This document shows positions 53,203 through 62,223 of a DNA stretch of 64,000 nt, piece after piece. How positions within the stretch are numbered: position 1 is the first letter of the stretch; the number at the start of each line of letters is the position of its first letter. Under the pieces are notes generated by a model. The model saw only the letters and a list, made by a program, of their open reading frames with translations, searched no databases and was not told the DNA's origin. A program made the translations under genes and the position numbers. This DNA is from Mycobacterium intracellulare ATCC 13950 (lineage in GTDB: Bacteria; Actinomycetota; Actinomycetes; Mycobacteriales; Mycobacteriaceae), in the NCBI RefSeq assembly GCF_000277125.1, contig NC_016946.1, positions 3,410,001-3,474,000 of the forward strand, read 5' to 3'.

Positions 53203-53325
53203 CCCTGCTACCTCGCCGTCCCCGCTTTTCCGAGGGGGAACACTGTCAAAACGGCCCACACGAGAAGCCCACGTGTTGCATTCAGTATGAACCACGCCGG
53301 CGGCGCCGTTATTGCGACGGCTTGA

Positions 53326-53925
53326 TCAGCGGGACATCAACCGCTCGACGTATTTCGCGATCACGTCGACTTCGAGGTTCACCTGCGTCCCGATCGGAGC
53401 CTGGCCCAGGGTGGTCAGTTCGCGGGTGGTGGGAATCAACGAGACCTCGAACCAGTCGCGCGGGTCACTGCCGAGCCCGGACACCGTCAACGAGATCCCG
53501 TCGACGGTGATCGACCCCTTCTCCACGACGTAGCGGGCCACCTCCGCGGGGATCTCGATGCGCACGACCTCCCAGTGCTCGGACGGCGAGCGGGCCACGA
53601 TCCGCCCCGTCCCGTCGACGTGGCCCTGCACGATGTGCCCGCCCAGCCGGCTGTTGACGGCCGCGGCGCGCTCCAGGTTCACCCGGCTGCCGACCTGCAA
53701 TGCGCCGAGGTTGGACCGGTTCAGCGTTTCGCCCATCACGTCGGCGGTGAACAGCCCGCCGGGCAGCAGCTCGGCGACGGTCAGGCACACGCCGTTGACG
53801 GCGATCGAGTCGCCATGGCCCGCGTCGGCGGTCACGACGGCTCCGCGGATCGTCAGCCGCGCCGCGTCGGAAAGGACGTCGCGACCCGTCACCTCCCCGA
53901 GTTCCTCGACAATTCCGGTAAACAT
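53326..53925 (-). CDS. ribC: Riboflavin synthase alpha subunit
   Basis: Final riboflavin enzyme, dismutating two lumazines. It has 199 residues with two homologous lumazine-binding barrels: MFTGIVEELGEV with VNGVCLTVAEL, and LGGHIVQGHVDGTG with VDGISLTVSGLG. TAGCCT ends six bases before the ATG at 53925 on the minus strand, so the transcript is probably leaderless. The short interval to ribBA (123 bases) holds no gene; I recall Rv1413-Rv1414 there in H37Rv. Confidence 0.95.
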   Translation of the reverse strand: MFTGIVEELGEVTGRDVLSDAARLTIRGAVVTADAGHGDSIAVNGVCLTVAELLPGGLFTADVMGETLNRSNLGALQVGSRVNLERAAAVNSRLGGHIVQGHVDGTGRIVARSPSEHWEVVRIEIPAEVARYVVEKGSITVDGISLTVSGLGSDPRDWFEVSLIPTTRELTTLGQAPIGTQVNLEVDVIAKYVERLMSR

Positions 53926-54043
53926 CCCCTAAGGCTAATTGGCCCGCCCGCACGCGGATGAGCAGGGCAAACACCACCGCACGGGCGACACCGGGGCCCC
54001 GCGTTAACCAGGGCAGTCACCGGCACCCTCTACGATGCGAAGT

Positions 54044-54751
54044 ATGCAGACCCGCCGCCGTCTATCGGCCGTCCTCGCATCCCTGACCCTCGCCACCGCC
54101 TTGATCGCCGGCTGCTCGTCGGGCTCAAAGCAGAGCGGCGCACCACTGCCCGACGGCACGACCTTGGTCAAGCAGTCGGCCGACGCCACCAAGAAGGTGC
54201 AGAGCGCGCACATCGCGCTGAGCATCCAGGGCAAGATCCCCGGGCTCCCCATCAAGACGCTCAACGGCGACCTCACCACGGCACCGGCCACCGCCGCGTC
54301 GGGCAACGCCACCATCACCTTGGGCGGCTCCGACATCGACGCCAACTTCGTGGTCGTCGACGGGACCCTGTACGCCACGCTGACCCCCAACAAGTGGAGC
54401 GATTTCGGCAAGGCGTCCGACATCTACGACGTGTCGGTGCTGCTGAACCCGGACAGCGGGCTGGGCAACGCGCTGGCGAACTTCAGCGACGCCAAGGCCG
54501 AGGGCCGCGAGACCATCGACGGGCAGAGCACCATCAAGGTCAGCGGCAACGTCTCGGCCGACGCGGTGAACAAGATCGTGCCGCAGTTCAACGCGACCCA
54601 GCGGGTCCCGAGCACGGTGTGGATCCAGGAGTCCGGTGACCACCAGCTGGTGCGCGCCAACCTGGAGAAGAGTTCGGGCAATTCCGCCGAGGTCACCCTG
54701 TCGAAGTGGGGCGAGCAGGTTCAGGTCACCAAGCCCCCGGTGAGCTCGTGA
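54044..54751 (+). CDS. lprG: Lipoprotein LprG
   Basis: Periplasmic lipid-carrier lipoprotein that moves triacylated lipids (LAM, TAG) together with the P55 transporter. It has 235 residues from the ATG at 54044. The signal peptide has a basic start and lipobox LIAGC (Cys24), and the mature part matches Lpr[52 protein letters not shown] ends seven bases before the ATG, so an upstream in-frame ATG nine bases earlier is unlikely. It overlaps the transporter gene by four bases. Confidence 0.95.
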   Translation: MQTRRRLSAVLASLTLATALIAGCSSGSKQSGAPLPDGTTLVKQSADATKKVQSAHIALSIQGKIPGLPIKTLNGDLTTAPATAASGNATITLGGSDIDANFVVVDGTLYATLTPNKWSDFGKASDIYDVSVLLNPDSGLGNALANFSDAKAEGRETIDGQSTIKVSGNVSADAVNKIVPQFNATQRVPSTVWIQESGDHQLVRANLEKSSGNSAEVTLSKWGEQVQVTKPPVSS

Positions 54752-56304
54752 CCACACAAACCGGGCGCCGCGTCGCGATCAGCGCCGGCAGCCTGGCGGT
54801 TCTGCTGGGCGCCCTGGACGCCTATGTCGTCGTGACGATCATGCGCGACATCATGAGCGACGTTCACATCCCCATCAATCAGCTGCAGCGCATCACGTGG
54901 ATCATCACGATGTACCTGCTGGGCTACATCGCCGCCATGCCGCTGCTGGGCCGGGCGTCCGACCGGTTCGGCCGCAAGCTGGTGCTGCAGGTCAGCCTGG
55001 CGCTGTTCATGGTCGGCTCGGTGGTCACCGCGCTGGCCGGTCATTGGGGCGATTTCCACCTGCTGGTCGGCGGCCGCACGATCCAGGGTGTGGCCAGCGG
55101 CGCGCTGCTGCCGGTCACCCTCGCCCTGGGCGCCGACCTGTGGGCCCAGCGCAACCGCGCCGGCGTGCTCGGCGGCATCGGCGCCGCCCAAGAGCTCGGC
55201 AGCGTGCTGGGCCCGCTGTACGGGATCTTCATCGTCTTCCTGTTCCACGACTGGCGCTACGTGTTCTGGATCAACGTCCCGCTGACCCTCATCGCGATGG
55301 TGATGATCCAGTTCAGCCTGCCGTCGCACGAACGCACCGAAACGCCCGAGAAGGTCGACCTGGTCGGTGGCGTGCTGCTCGCGGTCGCGCTGGGGCTCGC
55401 CGTGATCGGCCTGTACAACCCGCAGCCCGACGGCAAGCAGATCCTGCCCAGCTACGGGTTGCCGCTGGTGATCGGCGCGGCCGTGGTCGGGGTGCTGTTC
55501 CTGCTGTGGGAGCGGTTCTCCCGGACCCGGCTGATCGAACCGGCCGGCGTGCGCTTCCGGCCGTTCCTGGCCGCGCTGGGCGCCTCGTTGTTCGCGGGCG
55601 CGGCGCTGATGGTGACCCTGGTCGACGTCGAGCTGTTCGGCCAGGGAGTGCTGGGGCAAACCCAGACGCAGGCCGCCGGGCTGTTGCTGTGGTTTTTGAT
55701 CGCGCTGCCGATCGGGGCGGTGCTGGGCGGGTGGATCGCCACCCGCGTCGGCGACCGGGCGGTGACCTTCGTCGGGCTGCTCATCGCGGCGTACGGGTAC
55801 TGGCTGATCCATTACTGGCGCCAGGACGTGATGAGCCAGAAGCACAACATCCTGGGGCTGCTCAACGTCCCGGTGCTGCACGCCGACCTGCTGGTGGCGG
55901 GCTTCGGCCTCGGACTGGTGATCGGGCCGCTGACGTCGGCCGCGCTGCGCGTCGTCCCGTCGGCCCAGCACGGCATCGCCTCGGCGGCCGTGGTGGTGGC
56001 CCGGATGACGGGCATGCTGATCGGGGTGGCCGCGCTCAGCGCGTGGGGCCTGTACCGGTTCAACCAGATCGTGGCGGGCCTGACGGCCGCGATCCCGCCC
56101 GACGCCACCCTGTTGGAGCGGATCGCCGCGCAGGGAACGATGTACCTCAAGGCGTTCGCCATGATGTACGGCGACATCTTCGCGGCCACCGTCGTGATCT
56201 GCATCGCGGGCGCGCTGCTGGGTCTGCTGATCGGCGGCCGCAATGAACACGCCGAGGAACCGGAAATCCCTGAGCCGCAAGAAGTTTCGCTGAGCGAGCG
56301 CTAG
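54748..56304 (+). CDS. MFS efflux/lipid transporter P55
   Basis: Major facilitator of the 14-helix DHA2 group (Rv1410c, P55), acting with LprG in lipid export and drug tolerance. It has 518 residues from a GTG overlapping the lprG stop. The helix 1 aspartate in [16 protein letters not shown], the loop [10 protein letters not shown] and motif C-like [15 protein letters not shown] are present. Its last four bases overlap the convergent ribG stop. Confidence 0.93.
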   Translation: MTTQTGRRVAISAGSLAVLLGALDAYVVVTIMRDIMSDVHIPINQLQRITWIITMYLLGYIAAMPLLGRASDRFGRKLVLQVSLALFMVGSVVTALAGHWGDFHLLVGGRTIQGVASGALLPVTLALGADLWAQRNRAGVLGGIGAAQELGSVLGPLYGIFIVFLFHDWRYVFWINVPLTLIAMVMIQFSLPSHERTETPEKVDLVGGVLLAVALGLAVIGLYNPQPDGKQILPSYGLPLVIGAAVVGVLFLLWERFSRTRLIEPAGVRFRPFLAALGASLFAGAALMVTLVDVELFGQGVLGQTQTQAAGLLLWFLIALPIGAVLGGWIATRVGDRAVTFVGLLIAAYGYWLIHYWRQDVMSQKHNILGLLNVPVLHADLLVAGFGLGLVIGPLTSAALRVVPSAQHGIASAAVVVARMTGMLIGVAALSAWGLYRFNQIVAGLTAAIPPDATLLERIAAQGTMYLKAFAMMYGDIFAATVVICIAGALLGLLIGGRNEHAEEPEIPEPQEVSLSER

Positions 56305-57326
56305 GCGCTGCGCGGCACCAGGCTGAGTACCACGTCGGGTCCCACCCGATCGATTCCGTCGAACTGCCAGCGCAACGCCCGAGTTATCGTCGACACACCG
56401 ACGTCGTCGACCGCGGTGACCGGTCCCCCTAACAGGGTCGGCGCGACGTAGGCGAGGATTCGGTCCACCGCCCCGGCCCGCAGGAAGGCGCCCGCCAGGG
56501 TCGGGCCGCCCTCCAACAGCACGTCGGTGCGGTCCGACACGGCCTTGAGCACCTCGGCGGGGTCGTGCGTCCGGATCAGCATGGTTCGCGAATCGTCGTT
56601 GAGAACCTTTGCCTCCGAAGGTATTTCGCGCATCCCCACGACGACCCGCAGCGGCTGTCGCGCGGCCAGGGAGCCGTCGGGCAAGCGGGCCGTCAGCGCC
56701 GGGTCGTCGGCCAGCACGGTGCCCGTGCCCACCACGATCGCGTCGCATGCCCCGCGGCGGCGGTGCAGGTCCAGCCGTGAGGCCTCGCTGGAAATCCACT
56801 GGCTGGAGCCGTCGGCGGCCGCGCTGCGGCCATCGACGCTGCTGGCGTACTTCCACGTCAGATGCGGCAGCCCGGTCCGCTGCTTGTGCAGCCACTCGCG
56901 CAGCGGCCCGCGGGCGACCTCGTCGGCCAGCACTCCGGAGCGCACCGCGACGCCCGCCTCCTCGAGCCGCGCCGCGCCCCCGGCGGCCTGCGGGTTCGGG
57001 TCGGCGACCGCGTAGACCACGGTGGCCACCTTCGCGTCCAGCAGCGCGTTCACGCACGGCGGGGTCTTGCCGTAGTGGTTGCACGGCTCGAGCGTGACCA
57101 CGACGGTCCCGCCCGCAGCCAGGTCGCCGGCGCGGCGCAGCGCCAGGATCTCGGCATGATCGCCACCGGCCGGCTCGGTGCCGCCCACGCCGACCACCTC
57201 CCCGCCGGCGTCCAGGATGACCGCGCCGACCGGGGGATTCGGATACGTCGTTCCCTTGACGAGAGTGGACTGCTCGATCGCCAAGCGCATCGCGGCGTCA
57301 AGGCCGTCGCCCGGGGAAACGGTCAT
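56301..57326 (-). CDS. ribG: Bifunctional riboflavin deaminase/reductase RibG (RibD)
   Basis: Second and third steps of the pyrimidine branch of riboflavin synthesis; 341 residues. The N-terminal CMP/dCMP-deaminase-type zinc site is HAE (H57, E59) with C82 and C91 in [14 protein letters not shown]. The C-terminal reductase domain has [25 protein letters not shown] and [13 protein letters not shown]. The start overlaps the rpe stop by four bases. Confidence 0.95.
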   Translation of the reverse strand: MTVSPGDGLDAAMRLAIEQSTLVKGTTYPNPPVGAVILDAGGEVVGVGGTEPAGGDHAEILALRRAGDLAAGGTVVVTLEPCNHYGKTPPCVNALLDAKVATVVYAVADPNPQAAGGAARLEEAGVAVRSGVLADEVARGPLREWLHKQRTGLPHLTWKYASSVDGRSAAADGSSQWISSEASRLDLHRRRGACDAIVVGTGTVLADDPALTARLPDGSLAARQPLRVVVGMREIPSEAKVLNDDSRTMLIRTHDPAEVLKAVSDRTDVLLEGGPTLAGAFLRAGAVDRILAYVAPTLLGGPVTAVDDVGVSTITRALRWQFDGIDRVGPDVVLSLVPRSA

Positions 57327-58021
57327 CGACGCCGATGCGGGGACGCGGCGGCGGCCTGACGGCGCAACGCGTCGATCGCCGTCTCCGGGTCGGCGGCGCC
57401 GTAGACGGCCGACCCGGCGACGAAGCAGTCGACGCCCGCCTCGGCGGCCTGCTCGATGGTGTCCCCGTTGATCCCGCCGTCGATTTCGACCAGGATCGTC
57501 AACTCCCCCGCGTCGATCAGCTTGCGGGCCGTGCGCACCTTGCTCAGGACCTCGGGAATGAAGCTCTGGCCGCCGAAGCCGGGCTCCACCGACATGATGA
57601 GCAGGGTGTCGAACTGCGGCAGGATCTCCAGGTACGGCTCGAGCGGCGTGCCCGGCTTCACGCTGATCCCCGCTTTGGCGCCGGCGGCGCGGATGTCGCG
57701 CGCGACGGCGATCGGATTCTGGGTGGCCTCGGCGTGGAAGGTGACGTTGTAGGCCCCCGCCTCGGCGTAGGGCGGCGCCCAGCGGTCGGGGTCCTCGATC
57801 ATCAGATGGCAGTCCATCGGGATGGTGGTGGCCGCCAGCAGGCTCTCCACCACCGGCAGCCCGAGGGTCAGGTTCGGCACGAAGTGGTTGTCCATCACGT
57901 CGACGTGCAGCCAGTCGGCGCCGGTCACGGCGGCGGCCTCGTCGGCGAGCCGGGAGAAGTCAGCGGAAAGGATCGACGGTGCGATCAGGGGCCCCTTCGA
58001 TGATTCCGTGTTGCCAGCCAT
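57323..58021 (-). CDS. rpe: Ribulose-phosphate 3-epimerase
   Basis: Pentose-phosphate epimerase; its ribulose 5-phosphate substrate is also what RibBA uses, fitting the pairing with ribG. It has 232 residues from the ATG at 58021. [15 protein letters not shown], the metal site [14 protein letters not shown] and H in [22 protein letters not shown] and EIDGGIN are intact. The frame runs on upstream through the 57-bp repeat but that is a repeat artefact. Confidence 0.95.
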   Translation of the reverse strand: MAGNTESSKGPLIAPSILSADFSRLADEAAAVTGADWLHVDVMDNHFVPNLTLGLPVVESLLAATTIPMDCHLMIEDPDRWAPPYAEAGAYNVTFHAEATQNPIAVARDIRAAGAKAGISVKPGTPLEPYLEILPQFDTLLIMSVEPGFGGQSFIPEVLSKVRTARKLIDAGELTILVEIDGGINGDTIEQAAEAGVDCFVAGSAVYGAADPETAIDALRRQAAAASPHRRR

Positions 58022-58066
58022 GAGCGCCAGACTACTGAGCCGCGCGGGCCGGTTCACATCTGGCGG

Positions 58067-58213
58067 CGCTACCCCGCTTCGCGGCGCAGCGCGGCCGCGG
58101 CGGGGTTCTTCGTGTCGCGTCCCCGCTACCCCGCTTCGCGGCGCAGCGCGGCCGCGGCGGGGTTCTTCGTGTCGCGTCCCCGCTACCCCGCTTCGCGGCG
58201 CAGCGCGGCCGCG
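58067..58213. repeat. 57-bp tandem direct repeat at the 3' end of rsmB
   Basis: Two full 57-bp copies (58067-58123, 58124-58180) and a third of 33 bp (58181-58213) begin CGCTACCCCGCTTCGCGG. The third copy is the last ten or so codons of rsmB including its stop (58183-58185). The rsmB 3' end has therefore been copied downstream twice, with 24 bp of non-rsmB sequence in each unit. Confidence 0.9.
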
Positions 58214-59652
58214 AACATCGCGTCGGTGCCGTGCCGGTGCGGCCACAGCTGAACGTGAGGCCCGTCGCCCAGGTGGTCGACGGGCTCGAACAACGGCCGG
58301 GTGTCCAGCGCGCTCACCGGATGGCGGCGCAGCGCGTCGGCGACCACCCCGACGGTTTCGGCCAGGTGCGGCGAACAGGTGGCATAGAGCACCACACCCC
58401 CGGGACGGGTCAGCGCGATCGCGGCGCCCAGCAACTCGCGCTGCAGCTTGGCCAGTGCCGGCACGTCGGACGGTTGACGGCGCCACCGGGCCTCGGGCCG
58501 GCGGCGCAGCGCCCCCAGCCCGGTGCAGGGCACGTCGACGAGCACCCGGTCGAACGCCGGCTCGAGGTCGGTGTGCCGGCCGTCGACCCGCAGCACGTCG
58601 ACCGGCAGGCCGCGGGTGTTCTCGGTCACCAGGTCGGCGCGGCGCGGGGCCGGCTCCACCGCGGTGACGTGGGCCCCGGATCCCGTGCCCAGCGACGCCA
58701 GCAGCGCCGTCTTGCCGCCCGGCCCGGCGCACAGGTCGAGCCAGCGGCCGCCGTCGCGCTCGACCGGCGCCAGGGTCAGCGCGCGCGCCACCAGCTGGCT
58801 GCCCTCGTCCTGGACCAGCGCCGCACCGTCGCGCACCGGCGCCAGCCGCCCGGGATCGCCGCCCGGCAGGTACACCGCGTACGGCGAATACCGCCCGACG
58901 GTGCCGCCCACCGCGTCCGCCAGCTCGGCGGCGGTCAGCGCTCCGGCGCGCGCGGCCAGATGCACCTGGGGCCGTTCGTCGTCGCTGGCGAGCACCGCGT
59001 CGAGTTCACCCGCCGCCGCGCCCAGCGCGTCGGCGAAGGCCTGGGCGATCCATCGCGGATGGGCGTGCACGAACGCGGCGTGCCCGATCGGATCCCGCGC
59101 CGGGTCCGGCGCCAGCTCCGCGACCCAGGCTTGTTCGTCGCGGCCGGAGATGGTGCGCAGCACCCCGTTGACGAAACCCGCTCGCGCCGAATCGAATTCG
59201 ATGCCCGCCTGTTCGACGGTGGTGGACACCGCGGCGTGCGCGTCGACCCGGGTGCGCAGCAACTGATACGCGCCCAGGCGCAGCAGGTCGAGCAGGACGG
59301 GGTCGATGGCTTGCGGGGTGCGCCCGGCGGCCGCGCCGATGACCGCGTCGAGCAGGCCACGGCTGCGGCACGCGCCGTACGTCAGCTCGGTGGCGAATGC
59401 GGCGTCGCGGCCGGTGATTCCGCGCTCGCGCAGCAGCGCGGGCAGCGCCAGGTTCGCGTACGCATCGCGCTCGCTGACCGCCCGGAGCACCTCGAACGCC
59501 GCTGCCCGGGCCGGGTCCAGCGGCCGGCGGGCGGGCCGCCGATCCCGCTGCGCGGGAGCGGGCCGCCGATCCCGCTGCGCGGGCCGGTGCTGCGGCCGGG
59601 CCGGCTGGCGGTCCGGCCGGTTGCGCTGGCGCCCGTCACGGCCGGCGCTCAT
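58183..59652 (-). CDS. rsmB: 16S rRNA m5C967 methyltransferase RsmB (Fmu)
   Basis: SAM-dependent rRNA cytosine-C5 methyltransferase, 489 residues from the ATG at 59652. The first 50 residues are disordered and Arg/Pro/Gln-rich, with a repeated QRDRRPA. Next comes a NusB-like domain ([18 protein letters not shown]), then the methyltransferase with [19 protein letters not shown] and the two catalytic cysteines in DVPCTGLG and YATCSPH. It overlaps fmt by four bases; its 3' end is involved in the 57-bp repeat. Confidence 0.94.
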   Translation of the reverse strand: MSAGRDGRQRNRPDRQPARPQHRPAQRDRRPAPAQRDRRPARRPLDPARAAAFEVLRAVSERDAYANLALPALLRERGITGRDAAFATELTYGACRSRGLLDAVIGAAAGRTPQAIDPVLLDLLRLGAYQLLRTRVDAHAAVSTTVEQAGIEFDSARAGFVNGVLRTISGRDEQAWVAELAPDPARDPIGHAAFVHAHPRWIAQAFADALGAAAGELDAVLASDDERPQVHLAARAGALTAAELADAVGGTVGRYSPYAVYLPGGDPGRLAPVRDGAALVQDEGSQLVARALTLAPVERDGGRWLDLCAGPGGKTALLASLGTGSGAHVTAVEPAPRRADLVTENTRGLPVDVLRVDGRHTDLEPAFDRVLVDVPCTGLGALRRRPEARWRRQPSDVPALAKLQRELLGAAIALTRPGGVVLYATCSPHLAETVGVVADALRRHPVSALDTRPLFEPVDHLGDGPHVQLWPHRHGTDAMFAAALRREAG

Positions 59653-60587
59653 GTCGCCCGCACCGCGGGGTCGAGCCGGGCGCCGCGCGCCCAGTCGACC
59701 GCGTTCATGAATTTCTTTCCGGGCGGCTGGATTTGACCCAGGCGAACCGGATCCGAACCGGTGCCGACCCAGACGCCTTTGCGATCGACGTGAATCGCGC
59801 CGGGCGGCAACGGTTCTGGCGAACCGGACGCGACGGCGGCGTCGACCGGCCCGAGTTTGACGCGCAGGTCGCCGATCACGGTCCACGCGCCGGGGTTGGG
59901 CGTGACGGCGCGAATGCGGCGTTCCACCACGAGTGCCGGCAGATCCCAGCGCACCCGGGCCTGCTCCACGGTGATCTTGGGAGCGACGCTGACCCCCTCG
60001 GCCGGCTGCGGCCGCGGCGTCAACGTCGAGTCGGCGATGCCGTCCAACGTGGTCGACAACAGCGCCGCGCCCGAAATGGCCAGTCGCTCAAGCAATTCCC
60101 CGGCGGTATCGGTCGGGCGGATCGTCTCGGTCACCACCCCGTAGATCGGGCCCGAGTCCAGACTCGGCTCGATCTGGAACGTCGAGGCCCCCGTGATGGT
60201 GTCCCCCGCCGCGATGGCCGCCTGGACCGGCGCGGCGCCGCGCCAGGCGGGCAGCAGCGAGAAGTGCAGGTTGATCCAGCCCCGCGGGGGCACCGCCAGC
60301 AGGTCGTCGCGCAGCAGCGCGCCGTAGGCCACGACCGCGCAGCAGTCCGGCGCCAGCCGCGACAGCTCCGCGACGAATTCCGCCGAGTTGGGCCGCGACG
60401 GCCGCAGCACCGGAATGCCCCGGTCGAGCGCCTCACGGGCCACCGGCGACGGCTCCGGCTTGCCGCGTCGCCCGGCGGCGGCGTCGGGCCGGGTCAGCAC
60501 CGCGATCACGTCGTGGCGTGGCGAGTCGATGAGGCGGCGCAGTGCGGGCAGCGCGGGCTCGGGAGTACCGGCGAAGACAAGGCGCAC
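59649..60587 (-). CDS. fmt: Methionyl-tRNA formyltransferase
   Basis: Formylates initiator Met-tRNA; 312 residues. The catalytic residues are N106, H108 and D144 ([26 protein letters not shown]). The usual HPSLLP is HFSLLP here. The formyl-folate pocket and C-terminal OB-like domain are present. The GTG at 60587 is preceded six bases away by TAGACT on the minus strand, a strong leaderless promoter that would drive fmt-rsmB and perhaps rpe-ribG. Confidence 0.95.
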   Translation of the reverse strand: MRLVFAGTPEPALPALRRLIDSPRHDVIAVLTRPDAAAGRRGKPEPSPVAREALDRGIPVLRPSRPNSAEFVAELSRLAPDCCAVVAYGALLRDDLLAVPPRGWINLHFSLLPAWRGAAPVQAAIAAGDTITGASTFQIEPSLDSGPIYGVVTETIRPTDTAGELLERLAISGAALLSTTLDGIADSTLTPRPQPAEGVSVAPKITVEQARVRWDLPALVVERRIRAVTPNPGAWTVIGDLRVKLGPVDAAVASGSPEPLPPGAIHVDRKGVWVGTGSDPVRLGQIQPPGKKFMNAVDWARGARLDPAVRAT

Positions 60588-60651
60588 CGGCCCAGTCTAG
60601 AAAGCGCCGGAGGCCGGCCGGACCCACCCGAGGAGACCGGAATTGCGCGCG

Positions 60652-60657
60652 TACACT
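60652..60657 (+). promoter_or_regulatory. -10 element of the methyltransferase gene
   Basis: TACACT predicts transcription starting at about 60664-60665, exactly where the palindromic operator begins. Confidence 0.55.
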
Positions 60658-60664
60658 ATTGCTT

Positions 60665-60688
60665 ATGACTACTATTTCTAGTAGTCAT
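60665..60688. promoter_or_regulatory. Perfect palindromic operator, candidate MarR (Rv1404-type) site
   Basis: ATGACTACT (60665-60673) and AGTAGTCAT (60680-60688) are perfect 9-bp inverted arms around ATTTCT. The site starts at the predicted transcription start and lies about 75 bases before the methyltransferase ATG. The neighbouring MarR regulator is the obvious binder. Confidence 0.75.
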
Positions 60689-60763
60689 GATCCGAGCGGC
60701 GTGAAACCGCGCGTGTCGACATCGACGTCGAAGACAACCTTTCCGTTCCCCCAAGGAGGTCTG

Positions 60764-61591
60764 ATGACCGTCGACTCCACCATCAGCGACGCCCGAGTCG
60801 CCGCCACACACCGCACGGTTTGGGCACTGGGCGACTACGCCCTGATGGCCGAGGAAGTGATGGCCCCGCTGGGCCCCGCCCTCGTCGAGGCCACCGGCAT
60901 CGGGCCCGGCGTCCGAGTCCTCGACGTCGCCGCCGGCTCGGGCAACATCTCGCTGCCGGCCGCCGCCGCCGGCGCGGCCGTCGTCTCCACCGACCTCACC
61001 CCCGAGCTGCTCCTGCGCTCGCGGGACCGGGCCGCGGCGCAGGGCCTGACGATCGACTACCGGGAGGCCAACGCGCACGCGCTGCCGTTTGGCGACGGCG
61101 AATTCGACGTCGTCATGTCGGCGATCGGCGTGCAGTTCGCGCCCGACCAGCAACGCGCCGCCGGCGAGCTCGTCCGGGTCTGCCGGCCCGGCGGCACGAT
61201 CGGCGTGATCAGCTGGACCCCGGAGGGCTTCTTCGGGCGGATGCTGGCCACCATCCGGCCCTATCGCCCAAGCCTGTCGCACCCCGTGCCGCCGGCGGCG
61301 CTGTGGGGACGGCCCGGCTACGTCACCGCGCTGCTGGGCGACCGCGTCGGCGAAATCACCACGGCGCGTGGGATGTTGGCGGTGGACCGGTTCGCCAGCG
61401 CGGAAGACGTCCACGCCTACTTCAAGCGGCACTACGGCCCGACGATCGAGGCCTACGCGAACATCGGCCACAACCGGGTGCTGGCCGCCGAGCTCGACGC
61501 CCAACTCGTCGAGCTCGCGCAGCAATACCTCGCCGACGGCACCATGGGGTGGGAGTACCTGCTGCTCACCGCCACCAAGTGGACCGACTAG
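60764..61591 (+). CDS. SAM-dependent methyltransferase (Rv1405c counterpart)
   Basis: Class I methyltransferase of the UbiE/Methyltransf_11 type, 275 residues. The ATG at 60764 follows an almost ideal ribosome-binding site (CCAAGGAGGT). Motif I is VRVLDVAAGSGNISLPAA, with the acidic VVSTDLTPEL next and the post-motif LPFGDGEFDVVMSAIGVQF. The substrate is unknown. I recall the M. tuberculosis counterpart as acid-induced and repressed by Rv1404. Converges on the MarR gene. Confidence 0.88.
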   Translation: MTVDSTISDARVAATHRTVWALGDYALMAEEVMAPLGPALVEATGIGPGVRVLDVAAGSGNISLPAAAAGAAVVSTDLTPELLLRSRDRAAAQGLTIDYREANAHALPFGDGEFDVVMSAIGVQFAPDQQRAAGELVRVCRPGGTIGVISWTPEGFFGRMLATIRPYRPSLSHPVPPAALWGRPGYVTALLGDRVGEITTARGMLAVDRFASAEDVHAYFKRHYGPTIEAYANIGHNRVLAAELDAQLVELAQQYLADGTMGWEYLLLTATKWTD

Positions 61592-61609
61592 GCGGGGTAG
61601 ACCCGGCGG

Positions 61610-62095
61610 CTACAGGCCGATATCGGCGTCCAGGTGCACGTCTGGCTCGCCACCGGCCGCGGTGAACGCGGTCAGCGCCCGCACCAGCCCGTGGCGCTCG
61701 GGCGGCGGCATCTTCGCGACGATGGCCGCGATCTCGGTGCGCCGGTGCGCGGTGACCTGGTGGACGACGTCGCGTCCGCGCGTGGTCAGCGCGGCGAGCA
61801 GCTCACGGCGCGAGGTCGGGTGCGGCAGGCGGTCGATCAGTCCGGCGGCGACCAGCCGGTCCACCATCCGGCCGGTGGCCGACGGCTGCACGCCCAACAG
61901 ACCCGCCAGGGTGGCCAGATTGACCGGGCCGCGGTTGGACAGGATCACCAGCGTCCGGAACTGCGCGATGGTGATGGTCTCGTCGACCTGCCCGACCGAA
62001 CGGGCCGAGATCGCCATCAGCAAACGGGAGGCCGTCAGCAAAGCGTCGGTGATGACATCCAACGACTCGTCAACGGTCGCGTTGTCCGCTGTCAT
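61610..62095 (-). CDS. MarR-family repressor (Rv1404 counterpart)
   Basis: Winged-helix MarR regulator of 161 residues from an ATG at about 62095 with the ribosome-binding site GGGGAGGGG; an in-frame GTG at 62191 would lie upstream of the promoter. The HTH and wing cover about residues 40-90 (ITIAQFRTLVILSNRGPVNL, LATLAGLLGVQPSATGRMVD, RLPHPTSRRELLAALTTRG). It probably represses the convergent methyltransferase and itself. Rv1403c, a second methyltransferase next to this regulator in H37Rv, is absent here. Confidence 0.9.
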   Translation of the reverse strand: MTADNATVDESLDVITDALLTASRLLMAISARSVGQVDETITIAQFRTLVILSNRGPVNLATLAGLLGVQPSATGRMVDRLVAAGLIDRLPHPTSRRELLAALTTRGRDVVHQVTAHRRTEIAAIVAKMPPPERHGLVRALTAFTAAGGEPDVHLDADIGL

Positions 62096-62133
62096 ATCGC
62101 CCCTCCCCGGATTGTTTCCGGCCTCTCGGCGGC

Positions 62134-62151
62134 TAAGGAATAGAAAGTGTA
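62134..62151 (-). promoter_or_regulatory. Promoter and degenerate operator of the MarR gene
   Basis: On the minus strand TACACT (62146-62151), the same -10 as the methyltransferase gene, is followed directly by CTATTCCTTAG (62134-62144). That is a small palindrome related to the CTATTTCTAG centre of the 60665 operator. Same geometry, operator at the start site, suggests autoregulation. Confidence 0.4.
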
Positions 62152-62223
62152 GCAACCTTCGAATGTCGTAAACAGGAAATATTGCATGCACATACTGTCG
62201 CCCAGGGTAACGGTTTGTGACCG

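Noticed and set aside
53926..54043. Possible FMN riboswitch upstream of ribC
   Set aside because: The predicted ribC transcript is leaderless and I could not find the conserved FMN aptamer stems in the short ribC-lprG gap.
54721..57084. 787-codon minus-strand open frame across P55 and ribG
   Set aside because: Antisense and out-of-frame shadow of two clear genes; composition is His/Gln/Arg-rich without any domain.
62096..62191. GTG at 62191 as the start of the MarR gene
   Set aside because: It lies upstream of the TACACT promoter and the first 32 residues do not look like MarR; the ATG near 62095 has a strong ribosome-binding site.
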